This document shows positions 17,223 to 26,222 of a stretch of 64,000 nucleotides of DNA, in pieces. The DNA is taken from assembly GCF_001038625.1 (NCBI RefSeq), contig NZ_CP011803.1:4588001-4652000 (forward strand), given 5' to 3'. The notes under the pieces are model-generated. The model was given only the letters and a program-made list of their open reading frames with translations, made no database searches and was not told the origin of the DNA. A program made the translations under genes and the position numbers. The DNA is from Clostridium carboxidivorans P7. Its GTDB lineage: Bacteria > Bacillota > Clostridia > Clostridiales > Clostridiaceae. Numbering within the stretch: the first letter of the stretch is position 1; each line of letters starts with the position of its first letter.

Positions 17223-19112
17223 TTAATTACTTTGACTTTTACTTCTATATTCCCTTTCAAGATATATTAAAAGCACTGATATATCTGCAGGAGAAACACC
17301 TGAAATTCTTGAAGCTTGCCCTATATTCATAGGTTTCACCTTACTCAGTTTTTGTACAGCTTCTAATCTTAAACCATTTATATCATTGTAATCAATGTTA
17401 TCTGGTATAGTCTTATTTTCAAATTTTTTAAATTGTACTACCTGTTCTAACTGTTTATTAATGTATCCTTCATATTTTGAAATAGTATTAACTTCTTCTT
17501 TTATATCGTCTGGTAATTCAATTCTATCATTATCTAAAGGCTCTACTTTGAAGTAGTCAAGTTCAGGTCTTTTTATAAGCTCATATAAACTGATAGATTT
17601 TTTAAGCTCTGTAGAATTCAATGATACTAAGAATTCAATAACTTCTTTTTTAGGATTAACTTGAATATTTTTCATTCTAGCTACTTCTTCTTCTATGGTT
17701 TTTTTCCTTTTTAAGAATTTATTATATCTTTCTTCATTAACTAAACCTATATTATGGCCTATCTCTGTTAATCTTAAATCTGCATTATCCTGTCTCAAAA
17801 TCAATCTATATTCTGAACGTGATGTCATCATTCTATATGGTTCTTCTGTACCTTTAGTTACTAAATCATCTATAAGCACACCTATATATGCATCTGATCT
17901 TTTCAAAATCAAAGGTTCTTTTTCTTTAATTTTAAGAGAAGCATTTATTCCAGCAATAATTCCTTGTGCTGCAGCTTCCTCATATCCTGAACTTCCGTTT
18001 ACCTGACCAGCTCCAAAAAGCCCTTCTATACTTTTGAATTCTAATGACAACTTAAGTTGCTGTGGATTTATACAATCATATTCTATTGCATAAGCTGTTC
18101 TTAAAATTTCCACATTTTCAAGTCCTTCTATCGTTTTGTACATAGCAAGCTGTACTTCCTCTGGCAATGAACTAGAAGCACCTCCTACATATAATTCTTC
18201 TGTATTCTCTCCTTCTGGTTCTATAAATATTTGATGTTTTTCCTTATCAGGAAATCGCATAACTTTATCTTCTATAGAAGGACAATATCTAGGTCCTACT
18301 GATTTTATAGTTCCATTATATAATGGTGATCTATGTATATTATCTCTTATAACCTTAAGTGTATCATCTGTAGTATACGTTAAATAACAAGATACCTGAT
18401 CTCTATCAATGTTATCACTCATAAAGGAAAAAGGAACTATTTTTTCATCACCTTTTTGTTCTATCATTTTTGAAAGATCAACACTTCTTCTATTTACTCT
18501 TGCAGGTGTACCAGTTTTAAATCTTCTAAGTTCTATACCTAAATCTATAAGTTTTTGTGATAATTCATTAGCCGGAAAAAGTCCACTTGGTCCTCCGCTA
18601 TAACTAACTTCTCCTATTATAATTTTTCCTCTTAAATAAGTTCCTGTAGTAAGTACAACAGCTTTTGTTTTAAAATAAGCTCCATTTTTAGTTAGTACAC
18701 CACAAACTTTATTGTTTTCTACTTTTATGTCTACAACTTCAATTTGTCTTAAATAAAGATTTTTTTCCTTTTCTATAACATGTTTCATTCTCTCAGAGTA
18801 TCTCTTTTTATCAGCTTGAGCTCTTAAAGAATGGACAGCAGGTCCTTTGGATGTATTAAGCATTCTTGATTGAATAAATGTGTGATCTATATTTACACCC
18901 ATTTCTCCACCTAATGCATCTATTTCTCTTACCAAATGTCCTTTAGCTGTACCTCCTACATTAGGATTACATGGCATAAATCCAACACTATCTAAATTCA
19001 TAGTACACATTAAAGTTTTACAACCCATCCTAGCTGAAGCTAGGCCTGCCTCACAACCTGCATGACCTGCTCCAATTACAACTACATCGTACTCTCCAGC
19101 AAAATATTCCAT
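17223..19112 (-). CDS. mnmG: tRNA uridine-5-carboxymethylaminomethyl enzyme MnmG (GidA)
   Basis: A 629-residue FAD protein that with MnmE modifies the wobble uridine (cmnm5U34) of several tRNAs. Dinucleotide-binding VVIGAGHAGCEAGLASARMG at the start, FMPCNPNVGGTAKGHLVREID and the conserved FKTGTPARV; C-terminal helical MnmE- and tRNA-binding domain. Full length. It lies 10 bases after mnmE, so subunits of the complex are made together. Confidence 0.98.
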   Translation of the reverse strand: MEYFAGEYDVVVIGAGHAGCEAGLASARMGCKTLMCTMNLDSVGFMPCNPNVGGTAKGHLVREIDALGGEMGVNIDHTFIQSRMLNTSKGPAVHSLRAQADKKRYSERMKHVIEKEKNLYLRQIEVVDIKVENNKVCGVLTKNGAYFKTKAVVLTTGTYLRGKIIIGEVSYSGGPSGLFPANELSQKLIDLGIELRRFKTGTPARVNRRSVDLSKMIEQKGDEKIVPFSFMSDNIDRDQVSCYLTYTTDDTLKVIRDNIHRSPLYNGTIKSVGPRYCPSIEDKVMRFPDKEKHQIFIEPEGENTEELYVGGASSSLPEEVQLAMYKTIEGLENVEILRTAYAIEYDCINPQQLKLSLEFKSIEGLFGAGQVNGSSGYEEAAAQGIIAGINASLKIKEKEPLILKRSDAYIGVLIDDLVTKGTEEPYRMMTSRSEYRLILRQDNADLRLTEIGHNIGLVNEERYNKFLKRKKTIEEEVARMKNIQVNPKKEVIEFLVSLNSTELKKSISLYELIKRPELDYFKVEPLDNDRIELPDDIKEEVNTISKYEGYINKQLEQVVQFKKFENKTIPDNIDYNDINGLRLEAVQKLSKVKPMNIGQASRISGVSPADISVLLIYLEREYRSKSQSN

Positions 19113-19122
19113 ACAATTTTTC

Positions 19123-20502
19123 CTACTTTCCTAAACAAAATTCTGAAAATATTTTATTTATTATATCCTCTTCTAATGTATCTCCAGTTATTTCTCCTAA
19201 GTTCATCCAAGCATTCCTTATATCTATAGAAGCTAAATCTATAGCTGCCGTATTTTTTAATGCATCTAAAGCTTGAGCACAACTTTCGTTTGCTCTTATT
19301 AAAGCTTCTTTATGTCTTGTATTGGTTATAAGTATATCCTTTGATGTAACTTCACCTTTAAAAAATAATTCTCTTATACATTCTCTAAGTTTATCCAATC
19401 CCTCACCTGTTTTAGCAGAAGTTTCTACTATATAATTGGAATTAAGATTTTTTATATCCTCTTTATTTATTTTACCACCTAAATCACTTTTATTTAACAA
19501 AATTATATATTTTTTATCTTTTATATAATCTATAATTTCCCTGTCTTCATTATCTAATTCTCTACTTAAGTCTAACATTAATATAATTAAATCAGCCTCA
19601 TTTATCTTTTCTTTAGATTTTTCAACTCCTATTTTCTCTACAAAATCATTTGTCTCTCTAATTCCTGCAGTATCTACAATCTTTACAGGAACACCATCTA
19701 TATTTATATATTCTTCTATTACATCTCTTGTAGTCCCAGGTATTTCTGTAACTATAGCTCTCTTTTCTCTTAAAAGAGAATTCAAAAGTGAGGACTTTCC
19801 TACATTAGGCTTTCCTACAATAACAGTATTAAGACCTTCTCTAATTATCTTTCCTTCCTCTGCAGTTTTTAGTATGTTATTCACATCCCCAACTACATCT
19901 TTTAATTGCATTGTAACTTTATCAGCAGTTACCTCTTCTAGATCATCTTCCGGATAATCTACTGTAGCCTCTATATGAGCAACAATTTCCAAAAGCTTAT
20001 TTCTTATTAAATTTATTTCTTCTGAAACTTTTCCTTTAGATTGAGCCACAGCTGATTTCATTGAAAGTTCAGTTTTAGCTCTAATTATATCTATAACAGC
20101 TTCTGCCTGACTTAAATCAATTCTTCCATTCAAAAATGCTCTTTTTGTAAATTCACCTGGTTCTGCTATCCTAGCTCCATTTTTAACTACTTCTTCTAGT
20201 ATTCTTTGGGTTGCTACTACACCACCATGACAATTTATTTCAACTGTATCCTCAGCAGTAAAACTTCTAGGTGCTTTCATATAACTTACCAAAACCTCAT
20301 CTAAAGTATCCCCAGTATCCTTTTCTATAATAAACCCATATCTAATAGTATAAGGTTTTATATCATCTAGCTTTTTTTCATTTACTCCTCTAAACAAACC
20401 ACTTACTATTTTTAATGCTTTATCTCCAGAAACTCTTATGATGGATATACCACCTTCTCCTAAAACAGTACTTATTGCTGCTATAGTATCAAATTCTTTC
20501 AT
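19123..20502 (-). CDS. mnmE: tRNA modification GTPase MnmE (TrmE)
   Basis: A 459-residue potassium-activated GTPase, partner of MnmG. The N-terminal formyl-THF-binding domain is followed by a helical domain that encloses the G domain: GKPNVGKSSLLNSLL (G1), EIPGTTRDV (G2), DTAGIR (G3), NKSD (G4). It ends in the family signature FCLGK with the terminal Cys motif. AAGGAGTGAGG ribosome-binding site. Confidence 0.98.
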   Translation of the reverse strand: MKEFDTIAAISTVLGEGGISIIRVSGDKALKIVSGLFRGVNEKKLDDIKPYTIRYGFIIEKDTGDTLDEVLVSYMKAPRSFTAEDTVEINCHGGVVATQRILEEVVKNGARIAEPGEFTKRAFLNGRIDLSQAEAVIDIIRAKTELSMKSAVAQSKGKVSEEINLIRNKLLEIVAHIEATVDYPEDDLEEVTADKVTMQLKDVVGDVNNILKTAEEGKIIREGLNTVIVGKPNVGKSSLLNSLLREKRAIVTEIPGTTRDVIEEYINIDGVPVKIVDTAGIRETNDFVEKIGVEKSKEKINEADLIILMLDLSRELDNEDREIIDYIKDKKYIILLNKSDLGGKINKEDIKNLNSNYIVETSAKTGEGLDKLRECIRELFFKGEVTSKDILITNTRHKEALIRANESCAQALDALKNTAAIDLASIDIRNAWMNLGEITGDTLEEDIINKIFSEFCLGK

Positions 20503-20540
20503 TCCCTCACTCCTTATTAAAACTTACTATTATAAAGCAA

Positions 20541-20564
20541 AAAGAAAGCCATTAGGCTTTCTTT
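20541..20564 (-). terminator. Hairpin at the end of jag
   Basis: Read leftward: 10-base arms (20555-20564 and 20541-20550) followed by a short U-run, overlapping the jag stop codon. Probably attenuates transcription between jag and mnmE rather than blocking it fully. Confidence 0.6.
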
Positions 20565-21175
20565 AAATCCACTACAACTCTTCTATGAGGCTCTTCCCCT
20601 TCACTATACGTATCTACTGAAACATCATCTTGAAGCGCAGAATGAATTATTCTTCTTTCGTAAGGATTCATTGGCTCCAATTTTACAGCCCTTCCAGTTT
20701 TTCTAACTTTATCTGCTATTCTTCTTGCAAGTCTTTTTAAAGTTTCTTCTCTTTTTAATCTATAATTTTCAGTATCTAAAATTACTCTCTTGTATTCACC
20801 GTCATGCCCTTTATTAACAACAAGGCTTATAAGATATTGTAATGAATCTAAAGTTTCACCCCTATACCCTATAAGTATACCCATATCTGGACCAGTTAAA
20901 GATACTTTTATTAAATTACCTTCTTCTTTTGTTCTTATTTCAGCTTTAACTTTCATACAGTTTAATATGTCTCTTAAAAAAGCCTTAGCTTCATAAATAT
21001 AATCTCTCTTAACCGTTACTTTTATTTTTGCAGGTCTAAAACCTATATTAAAAAATCCTTTTTTCCCTGAATCCAAAATCTCTACTTCAACTTTATCCTC
21101 TGTAACATTTAAATCATTTAAAGCAACTTTCAAAGCTTCTTCAACAGTTCTTCCTGTCATTTCTATAACCTTCAT
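20552..21175 (-). CDS. jag: RNA-binding protein Jag (KhpB)
   Basis: A 207-residue RNA-binding protein: Jag-N domain (about 1-55, with KKGFFNIGFRPAKIKV), KH-II domain (about 70-145, with the modified GXXG loop IGYRGETLDSLQ) and R3H domain (about 145-207, with NPYERRIIHSALQ). KhpB partners KhpA in globally binding RNA and influencing cell elongation in Gram-positives. Cotranscribed with yidC, 14 bases downstream. Confidence 0.96.
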   Translation of the reverse strand: MKVIEMTGRTVEEALKVALNDLNVTEDKVEVEILDSGKKGFFNIGFRPAKIKVTVKRDYIYEAKAFLRDILNCMKVKAEIRTKEEGNLIKVSLTGPDMGILIGYRGETLDSLQYLISLVVNKGHDGEYKRVILDTENYRLKREETLKRLARRIADKVRKTGRAVKLEPMNPYERRIIHSALQDDVSVDTYSEGEEPHRRVVVDLKKA

Positions 21176-21189
21176 ATACAGGTCACCCC

Positions 21190-21849
21190 CTAGGCTTTAA
21201 TATTGCCTTTGTTTTTATCAACTTTCTTCATTACTAGTGTTTGTGCTATTTGAATTGAATTATTTACTACCCAATATAATACTAAAGCTGATTTTAAACT
21301 CCAGCTAATAAACACCATAAATATAGACATACCTACATTCATTGTAGTTGACTGTTTTGCTTGAGCACTATCTCCTGACATCATCATTAAAGATCCAGAA
21401 AAATATGTAGTTAAACCAGATAAAATAGCAAGAAAAATATCTCTTTTTCCTAAATCACTTATCCATAAGAAATGAACTCCATCTATACCATGCAAATTAT
21501 TAAATACATAATAAAGTGCTATAAATATAGGCCATTGAATAAGCATTGGTAAACAGCCACTAAGTGGACTAGCTCCTTTTTCTTTATAGAGCTTCATCAT
21601 TTCCTGCTGTGCCCTTTGTGGGTCATTTTTATATTTTTCCTGTATTTTTTTTGTTTCAGGTTGCAATTCACTCATAACTAACGAAGATTTAGTTTGTTTT
21701 ATATTTAGAGGAAGTAATATAATTCTAATTATAAGTGTAACTAAAATAATCGCTATACCGTAAGAAATATTCTTATTAGGTATCACTCCTGCGACTCCAT
21801 GATGTACTAATTCAAAAAATTGAACAAATGCATTATTTAAATATTGCAA
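21190..21849 (-). CDS. yidC: Membrane protein insertase YidC (OxaA/SpoIIIJ)
   Basis: A 219-residue Gram-positive-type insertase with five transmembrane helices and no large extracytoplasmic domain. The groove arginine is in TLIIRIILLPLNIKQTKSS and the cytoplasmic hairpin in QEKYKNDPQRAQQEMMKLYKE. It inserts membrane proteins alone or with Sec and in Bacillus is needed for sporulation. I see no lipobox, unlike many YidC1 proteins. TTG start at 21849 with AGGAGG eight bases upstream. Confidence 0.96.
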   Translation of the reverse strand: MQYLNNAFVQFFELVHHGVAGVIPNKNISYGIAIILVTLIIRIILLPLNIKQTKSSLVMSELQPETKKIQEKYKNDPQRAQQEMMKLYKEKGASPLSGCLPMLIQWPIFIALYYVFNNLHGIDGVHFLWISDLGKRDIFLAILSGLTTYFSGSLMMMSGDSAQAKQSTTMNVGMSIFMVFISWSLKSALVLYWVVNNSIQIAQTLVMKKVDKNKGNIKA

Positions 21850-21869
21850 AATATAAACCTCCTGACGAT

Positions 21870-22079
21870 TTATTTAACTGGATCATATCCACCTTTATTG
21901 AAAGGGTTACACCTCAATATTCTTTTTATAGCCAAAAATCCACCTTTTAATACACCATACTTTTCTAAAGCATCTAAAGCATACTGTGAACATGTAGGAT
22001 AAAACCTACAACAAGGCCTCTTTAAAGGAGATATATACTTTCTATATGATTTAATAAAAAAAATTAAAAATTCTTTCAT
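21870..22079 (-). CDS. yidD: Membrane protein insertion efficiency factor YidD
   Basis: A 69-residue YidD protein assisting YidC-dependent insertion. Family cysteine signature visible in RPCCRFYPTCSQYALDAL, followed by RILRCNPFNKGGYDPV. The N-terminal amphipathic helix IFFIKSYRKYISPL probably lies on the membrane. Its ATG overlaps the rnpA stop by one base, so translation is probably coupled. Confidence 0.97.
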   Translation of the reverse strand: MKEFLIFFIKSYRKYISPLKRPCCRFYPTCSQYALDALEKYGVLKGGFLAIKRILRCNPFNKGGYDPVK

Positions 22080-22411
22080 TAATTATACAGTCCTGCCCTT
22101 TTTAAAAGATTTTTAATAGCATCACTTATTTCATTATAACTCTTTTCACTAGCAGCACTTCTTGCTATAAAAACTAAGTCATATCCTGTTAATAATTCAC
22201 TATTATTCAATCTGTAGCTTTCCTTAATTAATCGTTTAACTCTATTTCTGGTAACGCTTTTGCCTACTTTTTTACTTACTGATATGCCTATTCTATTTAC
22301 ATCTTTTTTATTTTTATAAAAATACAATACTAATAAATGATTAGAAAAAGATTTTCCCCTTCTATATATAAACCTAAACTCTGAATTTTTTCTTACTTTT
22401 TGGTTTTTCAT
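22079..22411 (-). CDS. rnpA: Ribonuclease P protein component
   Basis: The 110-residue basic protein subunit of RNase P, which processes tRNA 5' ends together with the catalytic RNA. The RNR signature is present in KKVGKSVTRNRVKRLIKES. AGGAG ribosome-binding site. Lies just behind rpmH and separated from it by a terminator-like attenuator, which would give more L34 than RnpA. Confidence 0.97.
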   Translation of the reverse strand: MKNQKVRKNSEFRFIYRRGKSFSNHLLVLYFYKNKKDVNRIGISVSKKVGKSVTRNRVKRLIKESYRLNNSELLTGYDLVFIARSAASEKSYNEISDAIKNLLKRAGLYN

Positions 22412-22425
22412 TTATCTTGCTCCTT

Positions 22426-22463
22426 TTTTTCTGCAATTGCAGAAAAAGGCCACAAAAGCGGCC
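22426..22463 (-). terminator. Attenuator between rpmH and rnpA
   Basis: In the leftward transcript, GGCCGC and GUGGCC form a 6-bp stem with a UUUU loop followed by UUUUU, a short intrinsic terminator. Immediately after it comes a perfect 22-bp palindrome (22426-22447) that abuts the rnpA Shine-Dalgarno. The pair is placed to limit both transcription and translation of rnpA relative to rpmH. Confidence 0.7.
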
Positions 22464-22464
22464 C

Positions 22465-22599
22465 TTATGCTGTTAATCTTTTTCTACCTTTTAATCTTCT
22501 TCTCTTAAGAACGTTTCTTCCTGATGAAGTACTCATTCTTTTTCTGAAGCCATGCTCTCTTTTTCTTTGTTTCTTTTTTGGTTGATAAGTCATGAACAT
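22465..22599 (-). CDS. rpmH: 50S ribosomal protein L34
   Basis: A 44-residue, highly basic L34. It reads MFMTYQPKKKQRKREHGFRK and ends RLKGRKRLTA, the universal L34 pattern. ATG at 22599 with GGGGGTG upstream. First gene of the leftward rpmH-rnpA-yidD-yidC-jag-mnm operon at the origin. Confidence 0.97.
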   Translation of the reverse strand: MFMTYQPKKKQRKREHGFRKRMSTSSGRNVLKRRRLKGRKRLTA

Positions 22600-22718
22600 T
22601 CTAACTACACCCCCTTTTAAGTAAGTTATATGACCCTCTAAAACTCACTTTAAGCCTATGAGGATTACTTGCTTAAGTTAATATCAACTCATTACCATGT
22701 TTAAAGTTTCACTATTAA

Positions 22719-22747
22719 ATTATATATTCATGAAGTTACAATGTCAA
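22719..22747 (-). promoter_or_regulatory. Consensus promoter of rpmH
   Basis: Read leftward: TTGACA (complement of 22742-22747), 17-nt spacer, TATAAT (22719-22724), an exact SigA consensus. It gives an untranslated leader of about 110 bases. Confidence 0.85.
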
Positions 22748-22763
22748 CATAAATTCTATAAGT

Positions 22764-22810
22764 AAAAAAAGAAATAAAAACTAGCCTGTGACATTTTTTA
22801 TTTCTTTTTT
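22764..22810. repeat. AT-only inverted repeat beside first DnaA box
   Basis: Arms of about 16 bases, A-rich at 22764-22780 and T-rich at 22795-22810, separated by a short GC-containing loop. Directly abuts the consensus DnaA box at 22810-22818. May be an origin architectural element or a transcriptional barrier. Confidence 0.5.
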
Positions 22811-23031
22811 GTGGATAACTTCTTGAATAGGTTGTCAGGTTTTGATATTATTAATAGAGAGTTGTGTATAACTTATTTTTTTTAAAAGTTATGCACAGCT
22901 GTGTATAAAATTGTGCATAACTTGTTTCTAATCATATGAAAAGTACTTATACTTTTCATATTTTTGACTAACTACTTAATATTATTCACTGTTTATAATC
23001 TTAACATTTATTTTTTAACTCATGTTGATAA
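22810..23031. other. Replication origin oriC, upstream DnaA-box cluster
   Basis: DnaA boxes in the rpmH-dnaA gap (22600-23172): exact TGTGGATAA at 22810-22818; near-consensus TGTGTATAA at 22863-22871 and 22900-22908, TTATGCACA at 22889-22897, TGTGCATAA at 22912-22920, and weaker TGTTTATAA near 22990 and TGTTGATAA at 23023-23031. The four central boxes are packed into 58 bases in alternating orientation. AT-rich DNA to the right would be the unwinding element. Together with the boxes after dnaA this is a bipartite origin. Confidence 0.9.
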
Positions 23032-23090
23032 CTTTTCAGCATGCAACAATATAAACAATTTTGTTAACATGTGAATATTTTTATAAACAT

Positions 23091-23120
23091 TTGTCAAAAA
23101 ACTATAATAGTGTTTATAAT
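23091..23120 (+). promoter_or_regulatory. Probable dnaA promoter
   Basis: TTGTCA (23091-23096), 18-nt spacer, TATAAT (23115-23120), about 50 bases before the dnaA start. A further TATAAT at 23103-23108 lacks a good -35. Confidence 0.5.
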
Positions 23121-23172
23121 TATGTTCGTAAATTGTTAATTTTATTTTTTATTTAAGACTGGAGGATACAAA

Positions 23173-24525
23173 ATGAATGCCCATCTAAAAGAAATATGGG
23201 AAAAAACATTAAACATAATAAAAGGTGAACTTACTGAAGTAAGTTTTAATACTTGGATAAAAAGTATTATCCCTTTATCTATGGACGATAATATCTTACA
23301 TTTAAGTGTTCCTAATGATTTTACTCGAGGAATACTTAATACTAGATATAAAGACTTGATAATAAATGCATTAAAGCTTATTACATCCAAAAAGTATAAT
23401 GTTGAATTTTCAATAGCTTCTGAAGAAGTTCAAACTTCGGAGGAGCCTAAAACAAAATTAAAAGATAATAGATCACATATAAATGTCAATGATGAGATGT
23501 CAACTATGCTAAATCCAAAATATACTTTTGATTCATTTGTAATAGGCAATAGTAACAGGTTTGCTCATGCTGCATCTTTAGCTGTAGCAGAAGCACCAGC
23601 TAAAGCTTACAACCCTCTTTTTATTTATGGGGGCGTTGGTCTTGGAAAAACTCATTTAATGCATGCTATAGGTCATTATATATTAGAAAATAATCCAAGT
23701 TCCAAAGTTGTTTATGTATCATCAGAAAAATTTACAAATGAACTTATAAATTCAATTAAAGATGATAAGAATGTAGATTTTAGAAACAAATATAGAAATA
23801 TAGATGTTCTTTTAATAGATGATATTCAATTTATAGCAGGTAAGGAAAGGACTCAAGAAGAATTTTTCCATACATTTAACGCTCTGCATGATGCCACTAA
23901 ACAAATAATTCTTTCAAGTGACCGACCTCCAAAAGAAATTCCTACACTTGAAGATAGGCTTCGTTCTAGATTTGAATGGGGACTTATTGCAGATATACAA
24001 GCTCCTGATTTTGAAACTAGAATGGCTATACTTAAGAAAAAGGCTGATGTAGAAAATCTAAATATACCAAATGAAGTTATGGTATATATAGCTACAAAAA
24101 TAAAATCCAACATAAGGGAATTAGAAGGAGCTCTTATTCGAATAGTAGCTTTTTCTTCTCTAACTAATAAAGAAATTAGTGTAGATTTAGCTGCTGAAGC
24201 TCTAAAGGACATTATATCTAGTAAACAATCTAAGCAAGTTACTATAGATTTGATACAAGATGTGGTTGCTAATTATTATAATCTCAAAGTAGATGATTTT
24301 AAATCAGCAAGAAGAACTCGAAATGTTGCTTTTCCTCGACAAATTGCCATGTACTTATCTCGAAAACTTACAGATATGTCTCTACCTAAAATTGGCGAAG
24401 AATTTGGTGGAAGAGATCATACTACAGTAATACATGCTTATGAAAAAATATCCGGAAATTTAAAAGTTGATGAAAGTCTTCAAAATGCAGTTAACGACCT
24501 TACTAAGAGAATAAATCAAAAATAA
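23173..24525 (+). CDS. dnaA: Chromosomal replication initiator DnaA
   Basis: The 450-residue AAA+ initiator that binds the DnaA boxes on both sides of its gene and melts oriC. Domain I (1-85), a short linker, AAA+ domain III with Walker A YGGVGLGKTHLMHAIG and Walker B VLLIDDIQFI, and DNA-binding domain IV with the signature GGRDHTTVIHAYEKI. ATG with GGAGG upstream. Full length and intact. Confidence 0.99.
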   Translation: MNAHLKEIWEKTLNIIKGELTEVSFNTWIKSIIPLSMDDNILHLSVPNDFTRGILNTRYKDLIINALKLITSKKYNVEFSIASEEVQTSEEPKTKLKDNRSHINVNDEMSTMLNPKYTFDSFVIGNSNRFAHAASLAVAEAPAKAYNPLFIYGGVGLGKTHLMHAIGHYILENNPSSKVVYVSSEKFTNELINSIKDDKNVDFRNKYRNIDVLLIDDIQFIAGKERTQEEFFHTFNALHDATKQIILSSDRPPKEIPTLEDRLRSRFEWGLIADIQAPDFETRMAILKKKADVENLNIPNEVMVYIATKIKSNIRELEGALIRIVAFSSLTNKEISVDLAAEALKDIISSKQSKQVTIDLIQDVVANYYNLKVDDFKSARRTRNVAFPRQIAMYLSRKLTDMSLPKIGEEFGGRDHTTVIHAYEKISGNLKVDESLQNAVNDLTKRINQK

Positions 24526-24561
24526 ATATAAACAATTGTTTATACTTATTTAATAATATCT

Positions 24562-24690
24562 TGTGGATAACAAAGAAATATTATTTATGTTCTAATTATG
24601 TGGATAAAGTCAAATGTTATGTGTTTACTTATCCACAATTATTTTTTCTTAATTTTTCAGCTATACCAACGATTATATGAGTTATCCACA
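24562..24690. other. Replication origin oriC, downstream DnaA-box cluster
   Basis: Four exact consensus boxes in the dnaA-dnaN gap: TGTGGATAA at 24562-24570 and 24599-24607, and the inverse TTATCCACA at 24629-24637 and 24682-24690. Two point right and two left. They may serve origin looping or DnaA titration and repression of dnaN. Confidence 0.9.
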
Positions 24691-24785
24691 TAATCACAGC
24701 CCCTACTACTATTACTACTATAAATATATAATTATCTAATCTATAATATATTAAAAATATATTGTGAATAAGGAGGACCTATATT

Positions 24786-25889
24786 ATGAAATTTACATGT
24801 GAAAAATCAATATTACAAGAAGGAATATCTACAGTACAAAAAGCTATAACAGGAAAGTCTACTCTACCTATCTTAAATGGAATACATATAAAAACCCATG
24901 AAAATGAATTGATTTTAACAGGATCAGATATAGATTTAAGTATAGAAAGTAAAATAAAATCAGACATAATTGAAGAAGGAAGTATAGTTATAGATGCAAA
25001 AATATTTGGAGAAATAATAAGAAAACTGGATAATGACACTATACATATATCTACTATAGACAATAATTCTATAGAAATTGTATGTAAAAAATCTAGATTC
25101 ACTCTTATACACATGAATTCAGAAGATTTTCCTGAACTTCCTAACATAAATGAAAATATGATATTTAGCATACCTCAAAGCATATTAAAAAATATGATAA
25201 GAGGAACTATATTTGCTACTGCACAAGATGAAACAAGACCTATACTTACAGGTATACTATTTGAAATAAAAGATAAAAAGTTAAACTTAGTAGCACTGGA
25301 TGGATATAGGCTTGCGCTAAAATCTGAAACTCTAGATACGGATAACATAATAAGTGCAGTAATACCAGGAAAAACTTTAAGTGAAGTATCCAAAATATTA
25401 GAGGAAAATGATGAAAGTGTGAACATAACATTCACACCAAACCATATTTTATTTAGTGTTGGAGAAACTAAAATTATATCAAGGCTTTTAGAAGGTGAAT
25501 TTATAAAATATAATTCAATAATTCCAGAGGAATATAATTTAAAAATTATTGCCAAAAGAATAGTATTACTTAATTCTATAGAAAGAGCATCACTTATGGG
25601 TAAGGATGGCAATACAAATCTTATAAAGTTTGATATAGAAGATGAGAATATGGTAATAACCTCAAATTCTCAATTGGGAATGGTCAGGGAAGAGCTTAAT
25701 ATAATTTTGCAAGGTGAGCCTCTTCAAATTGCATTTAATTCTAAATATCTTATTGATGTTCTAAAAATAATGGAAGAAGATGAGGTAGTAATAGAATTAT
25801 CAAGTAGTGTGAGTCCTTGTATAATAAAAAACAAGAACACCAATAATTGCACATACCTTGTATTACCTGTTAGATTAGTTAATAATTAA
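24786..25889 (+). CDS. dnaN: DNA polymerase III beta subunit (sliding clamp)
   Basis: A 367-residue ring-forming clamp that tethers the replicative polymerase and many repair proteins to DNA. Three repeated clamp domains of about 120 residues are recognisable; landmark motifs include the RPILTGILFEI region and the C-terminal NCTYLVLPVRL, which forms part of the partner-binding pocket. AAGGAGG-type ribosome-binding site. Starts the dnaN-yaaA unit. Confidence 0.98.
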   Translation: MKFTCEKSILQEGISTVQKAITGKSTLPILNGIHIKTHENELILTGSDIDLSIESKIKSDIIEEGSIVIDAKIFGEIIRKLDNDTIHISTIDNNSIEIVCKKSRFTLIHMNSEDFPELPNINENMIFSIPQSILKNMIRGTIFATAQDETRPILTGILFEIKDKKLNLVALDGYRLALKSETLDTDNIISAVIPGKTLSEVSKILEENDESVNITFTPNHILFSVGETKIISRLLEGEFIKYNSIIPEEYNLKIIAKRIVLLNSIERASLMGKDGNTNLIKFDIEDENMVITSNSQLGMVREELNIILQGEPLQIAFNSKYLIDVLKIMEEDEVVIELSSSVSPCIIKNKNTNNCTYLVLPVRLVNN

Positions 25890-25911
25890 ATTTAAAGCGA
25901 GGAAATTAATT

Positions 25912-26118
25912 ATGAAGGAAATAGAAATAAATACTGATATTATAAAATTAGACTCTTTTTTAAAATGGTGTGGAGCTGTATCTTTAGGTTCTGAAGCTAA
26001 AATGTTTATACAAGATGGTTTAGTTAAAGTAAATAATGAAATTGAAGTAAGAAGAGGAAAGAAGCTTACAAAGGGAGATATTATAGAGTTTGATGGAGAA
26101 ACTTATAAAATAATATAA
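25912..26118 (+). CDS. yaaA: S4-domain RNA-binding protein YaaA
   Basis: A 68-residue S4-like RNA-binding protein of the YaaA/RlbA family, always between dnaN and recF in Firmicutes. The S4 core LDSFLKWCGAVSLGSEAKMF and VNNEIEVRRGKKLTKGDII is visible. Bacillus work links it to ribosome assembly. AGCGAGGAA ribosome-binding site. Confidence 0.93.
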   Translation: MKEIEINTDIIKLDSFLKWCGAVSLGSEAKMFIQDGLVKVNNEIEVRRGKKLTKGDIIEFDGETYKII

Positions 26119-26175
26119 TTTACATTAAAGCATAAATTGATTTATAATTATTATTTGGCAATGTTCTAATGTTAA

Positions 26176-26203
26176 TTGTGCATTAACCATAGTATGGTAT
26201 AAT
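26176..26203 (+). promoter_or_regulatory. recF promoter
   Basis: TTGTGC (26176-26181), 16-nt spacer, TATAAT (26198-26203). The transcript would begin near 26210, downstream of the first in-frame ATG at 26205, which rules that ATG out as the start from this promoter. Confidence 0.65.
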
Positions 26204-26222
26204 TATGTTAGGTGTTTTTTGT

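Noticed and set aside
24779..25612. Long minus-strand frames opposite dnaN
   Set aside because: Shadow frames of a conserved gene in AT-rich DNA with no ribosome-binding site or homology.
26205..26222. Upstream ATG giving a longer RecF
   Set aside because: It sits at the -10/start-site region of the promoter and lacks a ribosome-binding site; the ATG at 26223 fits the family.
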